NCBI GenBank assembly: GCA_035222895.1
Contig: JAVYIG010000096.1
Location: 434,001 to 498,000 of the forward strand
Direction of reading: 5' to 3'
Length of the DNA: 64,000 bases
DNA from: Strongylocentrotus droebachiensis
Lineage: Eukaryota > Echinodermata > Echinoidea > Camarodonta > Strongylocentrotidae
Of this stretch, positions 45,256-55,948 are shown piece after piece. Position numbers and translations under genes: made by a program. Every line of letters begins with the position of its first letter. The first letter of the stretch is position 1. The notes below the pieces were generated by a model. The model did not search any database and was not told where the DNA came from. It saw only the letters and a list, made by a program, of their open reading frames with translations.

Positions 45256-46258
45256 AGATGCATTGCATTTTATTTGATTACATTACGAAAGGAACAATTG
45301 GACGATCCTGATCGTGATCGTGCACTGTCATGTAAACTGGCCTTTTCAAAACTAGTTATATTTCCCGATGTTTCTTTGTGTTATGCTTTTCCATGTATAA
45401 GCCCCTTATGCTATACGATTTTTCTTTATACGAACTTCCCTCTAGTCTGAAGAGGCCATTGAATCGGGCTGTGTTTGTTAGAGAAATCTGAAGTCTCAAA
45501 GTGATAATTGAGCCATGGAAGTATCACTATTTGATGTAAATCGCAGATCCGCTCCTTTATGTTTGGGTTTTCCCCCTTATTGTATTCAACTGGCATTAAT
45601 TGGAAAAATCATTAGGTGATATTCAACCAACTATTTTCAATAATCATTTATATTTAAAAGTGTATTTTGCCCAGGTCAGTCAACTGCAGCACTTATTACA
45701 CGCAATCAAGGCCACATTGGGAAGCTTATGGTCTTTACTGGTTGTTCTGTTTCCTTGATTTTTTTCTTCTGCTTTTGCAGTTTAAACAAATTGTAAATTT
45801 CCATTAATATCATATTTCGGAGAATTTAGTCTTTGAAAGTTTCTAAACTTGGCTTTTAATTGAGGTTAGTGTCCTACATAAACTAAACTCCTAACTCCAA
45901 CCATGGACACAGAACCAATAGTGAGAGGAATGGCAAGGGGAAGGAAAAGGGTAAACTTGACAATGATATATTACGTAATCCGAACACGGTTTCACCATAA
46001 GGTACGTCCCTTGGAGCAGACCAGAAATATTCGAGGAAAGCAATTCTTTTCGATTTCAATTTCATTTCTTAAAGTTTATTACTCCATAGCCGCGGAGATG
46101 TGGTATTTTGATACTCAAATGAAAGATTTCAAATGTGGTTGTCTCATATAAATTGGTTTCTGCATTGTTGATGGTATTATGGAATAAATATTTATCCAAA
46201 ACAAAATTACTTTTTATAAATGCCATTTGACTTGAAGATGATTTTGTTGTATTGAAGT

Positions 46259-46670
46259 ACGGCGGATCTAGGAACGAAGGAGGTGAAGAAATAACGATCC
46301 CCCCCCCCCCCACAAAAAAAAGATAAAGGAAAAAAACTTTTCCGAGCACTACCCCAACCCCTCTCACCCCCAAAAAGTAAAAGATGGAACCCCCCCCCCC
46401 CCTATCCCCCATCCCACTTGGTAAGCTCTCTGTCTTAGCCTCCAAACTGACTCGGGCGACCCCGGTTCGAAACTGAGTCACGTCTTTCGGATGGTGACGT
46501 TAAAGAGTTCGGTCCCCATAGGAAAATAATCATATATAATTGATACACGTCTGTAAAAACCAAATTACACCCTCCCCCCCCCCCCCCGCTTCCTTTCAGA
46601 CCTTCGCACAATATATGATCTTCCCAAATTTCATCACTCCTCTGTTTCTAACAACACTGATCCGCCACTA
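46259..46670. mobile_element. hAT-like element, copy B
   Basis: Ends GGCGGATC (left) and GATCCGCCACTA (right), flanked by ATTGAAGT and CTTGAAGT (7 of 8 match, the hAT target length). The interior is poly-C tracts plus a SINE-like segment, with no transposase. Confidence 0.65.
46416..46570 (+). repeat. SINE-like sequence (tRNA-derived head + conserved central word), copy B
   Basis: CTTGGTAAGCTCTCTGTC resembles the D-arm/A-box side of a tRNA-derived head, and GGTTCGAAACT at 46463-46473 is B-box-like. It is followed by ACGTCTTTCGGATG and GACGTTAAAG...GGTCCC. Words of the form CTTTCGGATG(N)GACGTTAAA recur in the central domains of broad metazoan SINE superfamilies; which one is not determined here. 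Confidence 0.55.
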
Positions 46671-47470
46671 CTTGAAGTGAAAACCCTATGGTGTGATATA
46701 CATTGTATCTCAGTCAATAACATCGCCTGACTGGCTCCATGCACATCGACTCCGAACCGACCGATTTATCCGCTCCTTTATGGTTTTCCCCCTTATTGAA
46801 TTCAACTGGCATTTATTGGAAAAATCATTAGGTCATATTCAACAAACTATTTTCAATATCATTTGTATTTTATAAGTGTATTGTGCTCATGTCAGTGAAA
46901 TGCAACACTTACACGCAATCAAGGCCACGTTGGGCAGCTGATGGTCCTTACTTGTTGTTCTGTTTCCTTGATTTTTTTCTTCTGCTTTTGCAGTTTTAAA
47001 AAATTGTAAATTTCCATTAATATCATATTTCAGAGAATTTAGTCTTTGGAAGTTTCTAAACTTGGCTTTTAATTGCGGTTAGTGTCCTACATAAACTAAA
47101 CTCCTAACTCCAACCATGGATACAGAACCAATAATTAGAGGAAGGGCGAGGGGAAGGAAAAGGGTTAACTTGACAATGATATAATACCTAATCCGAACAC
47201 GGTTTCATCATAAGGTAAAGTCCCTTTGAGCAAACCAGAAATATTCGAGGAAAGCAATTCTTTTCGATTTCATTTACATTTCTTAACGTTTCTTACTACA
47301 TAGCCACGGAGATGTGGTATTTTTATACCCAAAAAGGCATTTCAAATGTGGTTGTCTCATATAAATTGGTTTCTGCATTGTTGATGGTATTATGAAATAA
47401 ATATATATCTAAAACAAAATTACCTTTTATAAATGCCATTTGACTTGAAGATGATTATGTTGTTTTGAAG

Positions 47471-47912
47471 TTCGGCGGATCAAGGATCGAAGGAGGTGAA
47501 AAAAAGACCCCCCCCCCCCCTCCCCCCACAAAAAAAAAAATATATGTATAAAGGAAAAAAACCTTTTCAAGCACCCCCCCACCCTTCACTTCCCTCACAA
47601 TTGTCTAAATAAATGGAACCCCCACCCCCTCCCCCCCCCCCCCACACACACACACTTACACTTGGTAAGCTCTCTGTCTTAGCCTCCAAACTGACTCGGG
47701 CAACCCCGGCTCGAAACTGTGTCACGTCTTTCGGATGATGACGTTAAAGAGTTCGGTCCCCATATGAAAATAATCATATCTGATTGATACACGTCTGTAA
47801 AAACCAAATTACCCCCCCCCCCCCCCGCTTCCTTTCAGACCTTCGCACAATATTTGATTTCACAACAATTTCATCACTCCTTTGTTTCTAACAATCCTTG
47901 ATCCGCCACTAC
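47471..47912. mobile_element. hAT-like element, copy C
   Basis: Same ends as copy B (GGCGGATC / GATCCGCCACTA), with flanks TTTGAAGT and CTTGGAGT. It was duplicated with the unit, not independently inserted. Confidence 0.65.
47657..47810 (+). repeat. SINE-like sequence, copy C
   Basis: The B-box-like word has decayed to GGCTCGAAACT. The CTTTCGGATG and GACGTTAAAG words are intact. Confidence 0.5.
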
Positions 47913-48008
47913 TTGGAGTGAAAACCATATGGTGAGATATCTATTGTATCTTAGTCAATAACAACACCTGACTAGCTCCATGCACATCAACTCCAAAACG
48001 ACCGATTC

Positions 48009-49660
48009 ACCATACATGTCCATTCGAGGTAATGCCATTTTTTCCAGTTTGCTATCGATCTCTTGGCGTTCTTGTTGGTGTGACTAGGTATGACACTTAA
48101 CGAAAATCACTTATATAAAGCTGATAACTGCTGCATACCAAATCAAAGGCAGCTGAAGATCTGACGTTCTGCAGTAGTACAACATTCGTCTCTTTACCCA
48201 AGGACAAATTTCAGGTAATATTATTTCTACTGTCTTCAATGGGTTACACACTTTTGTTACTTATTTATATTTTTTATTTTTCCGAAATACAATTGTATGT
48301 GATATCAGAAGAAATATTGTACCTTTAGTTTTTGTATACACTCCTTATTTATGTTTATCTCCAAATGTTTATTTGTAAAGAAAACACCATGAACATAAAC
48401 AAAGTATGTGTTACATTTGTTCTGTTGAAAATTGAAAATGAACAATGATACTATTAAATGTACCTATTTATAACTTTAACTTTAAAATACACATTGTTAT
48501 TTATTTTAACACAATATATACTCTGAAATTAATCATTTAATTACAGAACTTAATAATACATCCCAAGACGCAACAAGAAAACGAAAACCCGTATTTCTTT
48601 AAAATCTTTGAACCGAAAAATGATTTACCCGAAACCCCAAAACATATTGATATGTTGGCACTTTGTAATATGCGTCTCGATTTTTTTCTTACTCTTAGCA
48701 ATGCAAACCTCAGTAGACATGTATGCTGCAATATCTGATATATTAATGTTTTCAGGCCTGGATTAACATCTTGATATTTATATCGCCAAAAAAAATGTTG
48801 CCAGTAATGTAAAAGAAAATTAAATTCGGAAGAGGCTTGACTTCTAGGTTCAGTAATTCCAATTTTTTTATCAGGATTGAAATTCTTCGCCCTTGTACTT
48901 AGTTCTAGAAAGCAGATGGTTTGAGAATTGTTTTGAAAAATAAATGATAAAATATCTCGGGTGACAAATTTCAGAACAAACATAGTTGGTACTAAATTAT
49001 GTAATGCGAAATCTGAAATCAATAGTAACGTTTGCTGGAAAAATGAAAGGTTTAAACACTGTTTTTTGGCTCCAGAATATTGTTCATTTGATTAAGACGA
49101 GTAAATACTTCAGAAATTTCTGGGTTATTTAATTTTATGCAAATAACGTAAAGTTGCCTCGTTTTATATCAACGATTCGAATGTTGAATCAACAAAAATA
49201 GATGGAAATCGGATTTGCGGTCCATAAGCACAGAATGTCGGTTTTGCTGCAAAAAGAATTGTTTTCAATCTCCTGGTATTTTTTCATCAAAAATCTAACA
49301 ATGCAAATTATTCAGTGAATTTAAGTGTTTTTTTTTCTTTGCAGTCTTTCCAATTTAGGGCACGTCCAAATTCATATCTGCAATTTTAACAAATCTCTTT
49401 TCTTTTATTTCTAATTTTAATATCGATTTTTTTTTTTTCCTTCTTACCTAATACATTTATTATTCCAAAATACTTCGGTTGGCAAAATCGTTTTTCTATT
49501 CAAAAGACACCGTGTTTAAAATGCCCTTAACTATTTGGATCGTACAATTTTCAAACAATTAACATCAAAATGACAATTGAACAGACATTACGGACCAACC
49601 GGTGATAATAATTCAAAATATATGGATTTCTAATTGTACAGCAGGCCCTTGCGGCTTTTT
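48009..49660. other. Non-coding, AT-rich
   Basis: A 161-codon minus-strand frame (49022-48537) is open but shows no domain, signal or homologue I recognise. Its composition follows the AT-rich background. Nothing else was seen. Confidence 0.35.
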
Positions 49661-50007
49661 AATTTTTTTATATAGGTTTTATTTCCACATTAGCTGCATA
49701 TGAAAAGAATTTACAAAGTAAGGCATATACAAGGTAACAAAATATGTACATAATATTCGATTGATACAACAGTAATTAAAACGATGTAATGCCAAGTCAT
49801 ATGATGCTAACAATTATCTGCAGTAATGAGGCGGAAACCTTGGAAGCATTATGCTTGTAATTAAGGTTCCCTTTACATAATGCATAATGCTAGAATGGGA
49901 CAACCCTGCTTTTTATAAATGTATGTTTATTTATTTTTTTTTATTTATTGGTAAAATGATCAACAAGCAGCACAAGGCTGAAGGGGTTAATTTACAAAGG
50001 TACAGTG

Positions 50008-50046
<39 letters not shown>

Positions 50047-50530
50047 ATAGTTTTACAAAACATAGTCAATAAATCAGTAACATAATGACAATACAGCAGA
50101 ATTATATTGCGTTCGTTTATGTACATTAATTGAAAGGATGTACTAGCAGGAGATATACAAGAGCAGGGGAAGGTAAATGGCTCGTGAAAGTGAGAGTGAT
50201 AGAGCGAATGGGGTAGAGAGAGAATGTGAGAAAAGGGGCGGTACAAAGAGAGAAAAGGAAGAGAGAGAGAGAGAGATAGAGAGGGAGAGAGAGCAGGAAT
50301 GGAATGAACATAAGTAAATAAACATATTATTCCTAATTACATGTAAAACATTTATGAAAATTAGGAGTCAAATTTCGGCGAGACAACAATAGTCATCATA
50401 CAAGTAAATTCTAAAAGACAGACAAGGTAAGGTAAACAAAAAAAAAGAGGAGGGAAGTTTGAAGAGAGAGAGAGAGAGAGAGAGAAAGGAGGGGGGGGAG
50501 ATGGAAAGAGAGGGGAACAACTACAAGTAA
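49661..50530. repeat. Low-complexity region with (TA)n and GA tracts
   Basis: (TA)n at about 50010-50042 and GA-rich blocks at 50255-50292 and 50463-50500. The left part (ATTTCCACATTAGC..., and an imperfect hairpin near 49835-49875) resembles an inverted LINE 3' UTR and may be the 3' end of the L1-like relic that follows, but this is weak. Confidence 0.4.
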
Positions 50531-51960
50531 ATAAAACTGAAATACAAAGAAAACAAAATAATCTTGTCACCCATTTGATTTTCAGAGCTTGCAAAATTGA
50601 TTTAACACAAGTCATCTTTAGATTTCTCTCTTTCTAATCTTTCACCCAACACTCTGGTCCGAATTCACAAAGGAGGTTTGTCCGACAAACCTTGGTTTTT
50701 CGTACGTCATATGACGCGTTTTTTACATACCTGGTTTGTAAAAACGCGTCGAAAACGCGTCCTATGACGCACGAAAACCAAGGTTTGTCGACAAACCTCC
50801 TTTGTGAATTCGGGCCTCTACGTTTGATTCTGTCTGGACCTCCCAATAAGAAAATGTATAACAAAATTATTCACTTAATGGATAACAGACACATCAGATA
50901 TAGCAACATTTTTGGCTATTTGATTTTTTCCGTCCAGTCAATGATGTCTGGCTTTCCACAGGTTCAGTTGAGATTTTATATTTGATAGAATACTTTGGAT
51001 TTGTGCCATCCAATCTTCAGAAATTCAGGATAAGTCAATTCCAGGAATTGTCAAAACATTCATGAATTTGATGTTTATTATGCATGGTGGATTCTGTACA
51101 TTGCATTGTTTAAATACCATTGTTCTTGTCTTGTAGAATTCGAAGAAAGCGACGAAAAGTACTGAAATTCACCAAGCAAAAGCTTTTCATTGAGATTATG
51201 ATTCAGAATGGAATGAAGAAATACAGTTATATAATTTGCGTACAAAAAGAGATTTATTGCCTGAGAAGCATTAAGCTTCATGCCTTCGATATGTTGATCT
51301 ATTCTGATACTAGCAGTTAAAGTTTTAATTGATAAAATAAGGAGGTAAAGAGAAAGACGGTTTCCATGTCTGACCCCTTTTTCTACTGAGCGGGGGGGGG
51401 GGGGGAGGGGGGGGGGACCGTTAAAGTTATACTATTCATTACACAACTTTCAATGTCCATATAAGGAACACTAACATTGTTGCAAGTCTTATTTCCGAAA
51501 TTAAAGCACTTCAACGCTTACAATAAAAATTGATGATTAAACGAACCACAACTTTCAAGAAATTCGCTCGACTCTAGAATTAAAAAAGGGAGTCTCTATT
51601 AATGTTCTGATAGCTTCACCGATGTATCCAGCTTGATATGGATGTATTGTAGATGGTAGAACAATTTTAGTCTCTGTGCCACGGCTTTAGAACCTATCTT
51701 GACATCAACATTTAAAATTGTTATGGGTCGATAGTCCGTGCTCTGTTTTGCTTTGAAGTCATCACGCCTTGTCTCTGTGATTAAGACAACTTTCCTTCCC
51801 TGAAACTAAGATTTAGTGTATCTACTCACAAGATTCAAGTTTATCTCAAAATTTAGAGAAAACTCGAGAGTAATTTCGTCGGTTGATTTAATTGTTGCCA
51901 TAGCAAAGAGGAAGCTGTGCATTCTTTAAGAGATAACTCCTTTTCACACAGATCGTGTTG
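50530..51960 (-). pseudogene. L1/Tx1-type LINE ORF2 fossil
   Basis: Minus-strand motifs appear in ORF2 order through many frameshifts and stops. KECTAS...FAMATIKSTDE is followed by YRPITILNVDVKI (RT motif 2), YQAGYIGEAIRTLIETPF, KGVRHGNRLSLYLLILSI (motif 4), and LYANYIT in place of LYADDxT. LNLWKARHH...NQIAKNVAISDV...NNFVIHFLIG and NLKMTCVKSILQALKIKWVTRLF (the GGLxMxDxxSFxxALKxxWxKRLL block) come last. This order and wording are specific to the L1/Tx1 group, distinct from the CR1/L2-like LINEs elsewhere in the window. A MITE splits it at 50656-50815. Confidence 0.8.
50656..50815. mobile_element. MITE with ~60-bp TIRs, nested in the L1-like fossil
   Basis: Starts GGTCCGAATTCACAAAGG and ends with its inverse CTTTGTGAATTCGGGCC. 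The arms then continue through GGAGGTTTGTC and ACGTCATA-like stretches almost to the centre. TCT flanks both sides (a possible 3-bp target duplication). It separates the GRSRQNQT and NLKMTCVKS blocks of the host LINE. No coding capacity; transposase family not determined. Confidence 0.8.
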
Positions 51961-52208
51961 GTAAGGGAATAATATTGGTAAGGAAATATCAATATGTATG
52001 CATAAATAAGTGTATATATGTTTATTCTATATTTCATAACTTGATAAAGATGTAATGTACGTCGAAAATTCGTGACGTAATAAAAAATGTTGGATGAATA
52101 CTCTCTTTCTGTTTATAAATAAAATATCACATTAAAAATATGTTCATGCAATATACATATTTATATAAATATATACAAAAACGTTATATATACAACTCTA
52201 CATGTTGC

Positions 52209-53203
52209 ATTAAAGCTTATCTGCCATAGTTTACAAGAGGGATTAGACTGCCCTGCAAGGTCACTAGACAGGTGGTTATCTCATCAACTCAGCTCTCAGT
52301 TAACATAAGAAAAAGAGGATCATGGGGGACCAATGGTCACCGATTAGGCATTGTTTGTTATATAGAGGGCGCAAGTAGCTACAAGTAGTGCAGTGGGCCT
52401 TTAACAGGACATCTATATTTAGCTCCAAATGGTACATTAATCGGGCATCATAAAAACTGGTATATTACCCAAACCCTAACCCTAACCCTAACCCTAAATT
52501 CAAAACAATATTACTAATTAAACTAATGATTAAACCTATTGTTTATTGGCAGGCATTTAAGTTTACTCTGCCTGCAAACGTACGTAGAGGGCCTTAATTG
52601 TATTGTTCAATATTTAACAGGACATGAAACTGTCCTGCTAAGTTCTCTTTTTTCACTATTATGTCCTTCTAATGGCGCTGTAAGGTATAAATATATAAAC
52701 ATATTATGTGTTCGTGTGTGTGCGTGTGTGTGTGTCTTTAATTTTCAAAATATGGAGGAAGCCGTGTTTGATAAATACGTCACTTCGAGCCATATGGACT
52801 TTGCTCTTGCGGTGAAAGAATGAAGATTTGTCAGTCCCTGCATATCTTGCCTTACTCGAGGTGAATGTTAATGTGTTAACAACTGTACAATCTGATATCT
52901 GATCTGACATAAAATTACTCTTTCTTCCCAAGCCCATTTACACAATCCCAGACACCTTTTCGACAAATCTTCGATTTCTGAACTGCCGTTTACACTTCTG
53001 GAAGAAAAAAACAACACGTTGCACTACAGAGCTACTTGCGCCCTCTATATAGCAAACAATGCCTAATCGGTTACCATTGGTTCCCCCATGATCCCCTTTT
53101 TGTTATGTTAATTGAGGGCTTTTTTTTATGAGATAACCACCTGTCAATGACCATGTAGGGAGGTCTAATTCCTCCTGGCCAGCTAATACGGTGGGGCTTT
53201 AAT
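52209..53203. mobile_element. ~1 kb element with ~190-bp inverted repeats
   Basis: ATTAAAGC at the left and GCTTTAAT at the right, then matching inner stretches: GACAGGTGGTTATCTCAT, GATCATGGGGGA, CGATTAGGCATTGTTTG and TATATAGAGGGCGCAAGTAG on the left (to ~52400). The right arm (from ~53015) has them inverted. The arms are ~85 percent alike by eye. The middle ~600 bp contains a telomere-like run and a (GT)n tract and has no transposase frame. Confidence 0.7.
52472..52498. repeat. Interstitial telomere-like repeat, (CCCTAA)4
   Basis: Four perfect CCCTAA units followed by AAA, inside the inverted-repeat element. The sequence type (TTAGGG on the opposite strand) is the common metazoan telomere repeat. 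Confidence 0.9.
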
Positions 53204-53611
53204 ATATAACGTCGATGTTTGCTTATTTTGGGTGAGTAGTGCGAATGCAAACTTCGGTAAGAATTCAATTTTTACTCACGTGACTCCCCTGACTCCCCTC
53301 ACTTCCCGCGTTTACGCAAGCGCTGCAGAGCACGAACGAGTGACGCATGCGCAGTTGTGCACTTCTGACCCCCAAAAATCAGTATGAGCAATACTGTCGT
53401 TTTTTTAAAGGGTTTTACTAGTTGTGTAAATGGTAGTACATAAATCGCAACATTTTCAAATAGTGTTTTGAAATGCTTTAATGAAATATTTTTAATGTAA
53501 TAATTCCATTCAACATAATTTGACCTTACCTGTCACACCACAGACACACCTGCATGTATACTTTTTCAGTCTATCGATTTCATTTTAACAATTGCAATAT
53601 AATAATTTCCC

Positions 53612-53612
<1 letters not shown>

Positions 53613-53653
<41 letters not shown>

Positions 53654-53654
53654 T
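53613..53654. repeat. Compound (CT)n-(TA)n microsatellite
   Basis: About 14 CT units pass directly into about 11 TA units. Confidence 0.9.
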
Positions 53655-53749
53655 ATTTTGTTTAATATTTTTTTTATTTAAAGAATATTTTTACTTGCAA
53701 TAATTGGTCCAATATTTCAAGTAACTGTTATAGGTTGTTCATCCATCTA

Positions 53750-53955
53750 TTATCATTTATTTATATATGTTTATAACTTTAGGTATGAACAATGATGTTA
53801 ACTTTATCTTTTATCATTTTTATTGTACATTTATATGATCATTCCTGTTTTTTATGCACATTTTATGTAAACATTGCATTATTGGTCCCTGGACTACTGC
53901 ATTGTACATTGTATATGTTGATATTAATACACCGAAATTGAATTGAACTGAATTA
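53750..53955 (+). mobile_element. LINE 3' end fragment (tail TTGAA-type)
   Basis: An AT-rich UTR ending ACACCGAAATTGAATTGAACTG, the same kind of pentameric tail as the 28.3 kb LINE but in plus orientation. No coding remains. Confidence 0.45.
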
Positions 53956-54012
53956 AATTTTGGTCGTGTAAATGAGTCTATATTTTGGTTGGAGTGGAAT
54001 GCAGCTCCATTC

Positions 54013-54330
54013 TTAGTTCAGCTCAGTTTATTTCACATCCAATAATTTTTTTAACAATATATCATTCAAATACAATAATATAAATTGCAATATATTTACA
54101 ACATGTAATGAGATAAGAACACATTCAACAACAACAGCATGAAAACAAATTCGTAGAGTAGGGATCTGAGGGACCTATCTAGGCTTGTTCCCTTTTTTTC
54201 TACAAACACATAAGTAAAATCTTCAGTAAAGCAAATATTGACAACATAAACATTACATAAACTGAGAGATACATACATACACAGGACGGGAAGAATTAAA
54301 TATAGTTAAATAAATATATTGTGACTCGTT
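54013..54330 (-). mobile_element. LINE 3' end fragment, opposite orientation
   Basis: Read on the minus strand it ends in AAATAAACTGAGCTGAACTAAG, a TTCAG/TGAAC-type tail. Upstream is a GGAACAAGCCTAGATAGG hairpin-like block. It lies tail-to-tail with the previous fragment. Confidence 0.45.
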
Positions 54331-55930
54331 ATTTGTTTGTGTTTAAATTTACGTTTAAAACTGAACTGTTTGACATCCTTTGATTAGAATCGGGGTAAAT
54401 AACGGATCCCTTGTACTTTTCTCTTTTTTTCCTTCTGATTTTGTTCTTCCCATTTGGCTTCCGTTTCCCGTTAGGCATCGTCACATGATCCAATATTGTT
54501 TGATCATATTATATTATTCATAATGAGAACACCAATTCACGTTGTGTTTAATATGGCGCCCTCTTTGTTTGGATCCAGAAGGGCGTTAAGTCAGACACTT
54601 AAATAGAGAGTTAACACACTTCTGGCTCTTATGTGACCTTACATCATTTTGGAAAAAATGAAGACGTCTGGAAATAAATAAAAATCGTATCGAATTAAAG
54701 TACAGTTACATCTGTATTATGTAATGGTTGCTCAAAGAATACGAGAAAAGGGGGCCTTTATGTTAAAATGTCCCACCGTATGTTTATAAGCTCCTTAAGG
54801 ACGTTCAGAAGTATTTTTTAAGAGTACCTTAGTGCTGAACAGGGACAGATAATCATGCCTTAAAGGTATTACAAAGTTTAGGTATGGGGTCATGAATTAT
54901 AGGTTCAAATTAACATAGTGGAAGCATATGCGATCCTACAATATTCAGTGATCGTTGTCGCGATTGAAATCGAGTCTAAAGTTACGAAATTATAAATAAT
55001 AAACTCTTTATGTTGTATAGCTCCCTCTCAAGGTCAAGATATTAATTTAGCTATCAAACAATGTTTCTTGACTAAAATCGACCAATTATAGCTATTCCCG
55101 TTTGGAAATTATATATCACAACTACATATTCTGAGATTTTCATGGTCGCAGCTACCATTGTACGTCATAGGCGCTATTTGAAAATTATCAAAATTTACCG
55201 GGAGCACCGGTAAATTTTTATATTCAATTCTTCTCGAAAAAAAAAGTGTTTTAGGGGCTATTTTTTTTTAGTGCATATAATACATCCACAGGGGCATCCA
55301 AATATAACAAAATTGTAAAGATTCACTATCCACCCAATTTTCAAAATTTCCCAAAACTTTGTATTACCTTTAACAATGCATAAATCAAGGAACTATTGGC
55401 ATTAATTATGTCTGCAAGGGTCAATACATTACTAACTAGCCCTGCGCAGAAAAGGTGCGCATGAATAATGCGGAACGTCCTTATTTAAGTACACGATTCA
55501 ATAAGAAATACTACCCAGGGGAAACAAACTGTGATCGCTTAAGACAGGTGGTCTTTCTTTACAGGTGGTCGCTGAAGCATGTTTTAAAGACGCATAGAAG
55601 TGGGCTCTCATGTACAATTCGACACCGTTCGAGTGTTTACCCGATAACAGTTATTGTCAATCACGATGCAGGATAAGCCTTCAGTTGTATGACGACAAGC
55701 CTCATGATGATTTGCATTTCCACATCCGTTTCCCAATAATTATAATAAAGTCATTGTCTTATTTTACCCTCAACCGAAGGCTCGCCAATTAAACAACAAG
55801 AGGGCATTTCTGGATAGGCCTACCACTTTGCTGTATGCAGACTTTTACACAAATTAATTAATTAATTATGGCCTTCTGCACATAGTTGAAACTGACGACC
55901 CTCTCCCTTTATGTATCTGTCTTCCACAGT
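54331..55930. other. Mostly unique non-coding DNA upstream of the small peptide gene
   Basis: AT-rich. An 11-bp perfect hairpin (AAATTTACCGG / CCGGTAAATTT) lies at about 55192-55218. A 73-codon frame at 55455-55676 has no recognisable features. Any upstream exon or promoter of the peptide gene would lie here, but I cannot identify one. Confidence 0.4.
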
Positions 55931-55948
55931 TTTCGAGCAATTGCAGTA

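Larger units (their letters stand above)
45549..46769. repeat. ~1.22 kb tandem duplication, copy B
   Basis: From TCCGCTCCTTTATG to CGAACCGACCGATTTA. The next copy begins immediately. Its left flank back to ~45.39 kb also matches copy A. A short plus-strand frame starting at 45903 is not conserved in copy C, where it is disrupted, so it is not called a gene. Confidence 0.85.
46770..48008. repeat. ~1.22 kb tandem duplication, copy C
   Basis: Collinear with copy B, but with several percent divergence and longer poly-C tracts, so this duplication is much older than the 8.96 kb one. Confidence 0.85.

Noticed and set aside
45903-46151. 82-codon plus-strand ORF starting MDTEPIVRG
   Set aside because: The duplicate at 47.12 kb carries changes that disrupt the frame, so there is no sign of selection on the protein.
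48537-49022. 161-codon minus-strand ORF
   Set aside because: No signal peptide, domain or family motif recognised, and composition follows the AT-rich background. One open frame of this size is not surprising in 64 kb of both strands.
50692-50985. 97-codon plus-strand ORF with a similar minus-strand partner
   Set aside because: Both arise from the inverted arms of the MITE at 50656-50815.
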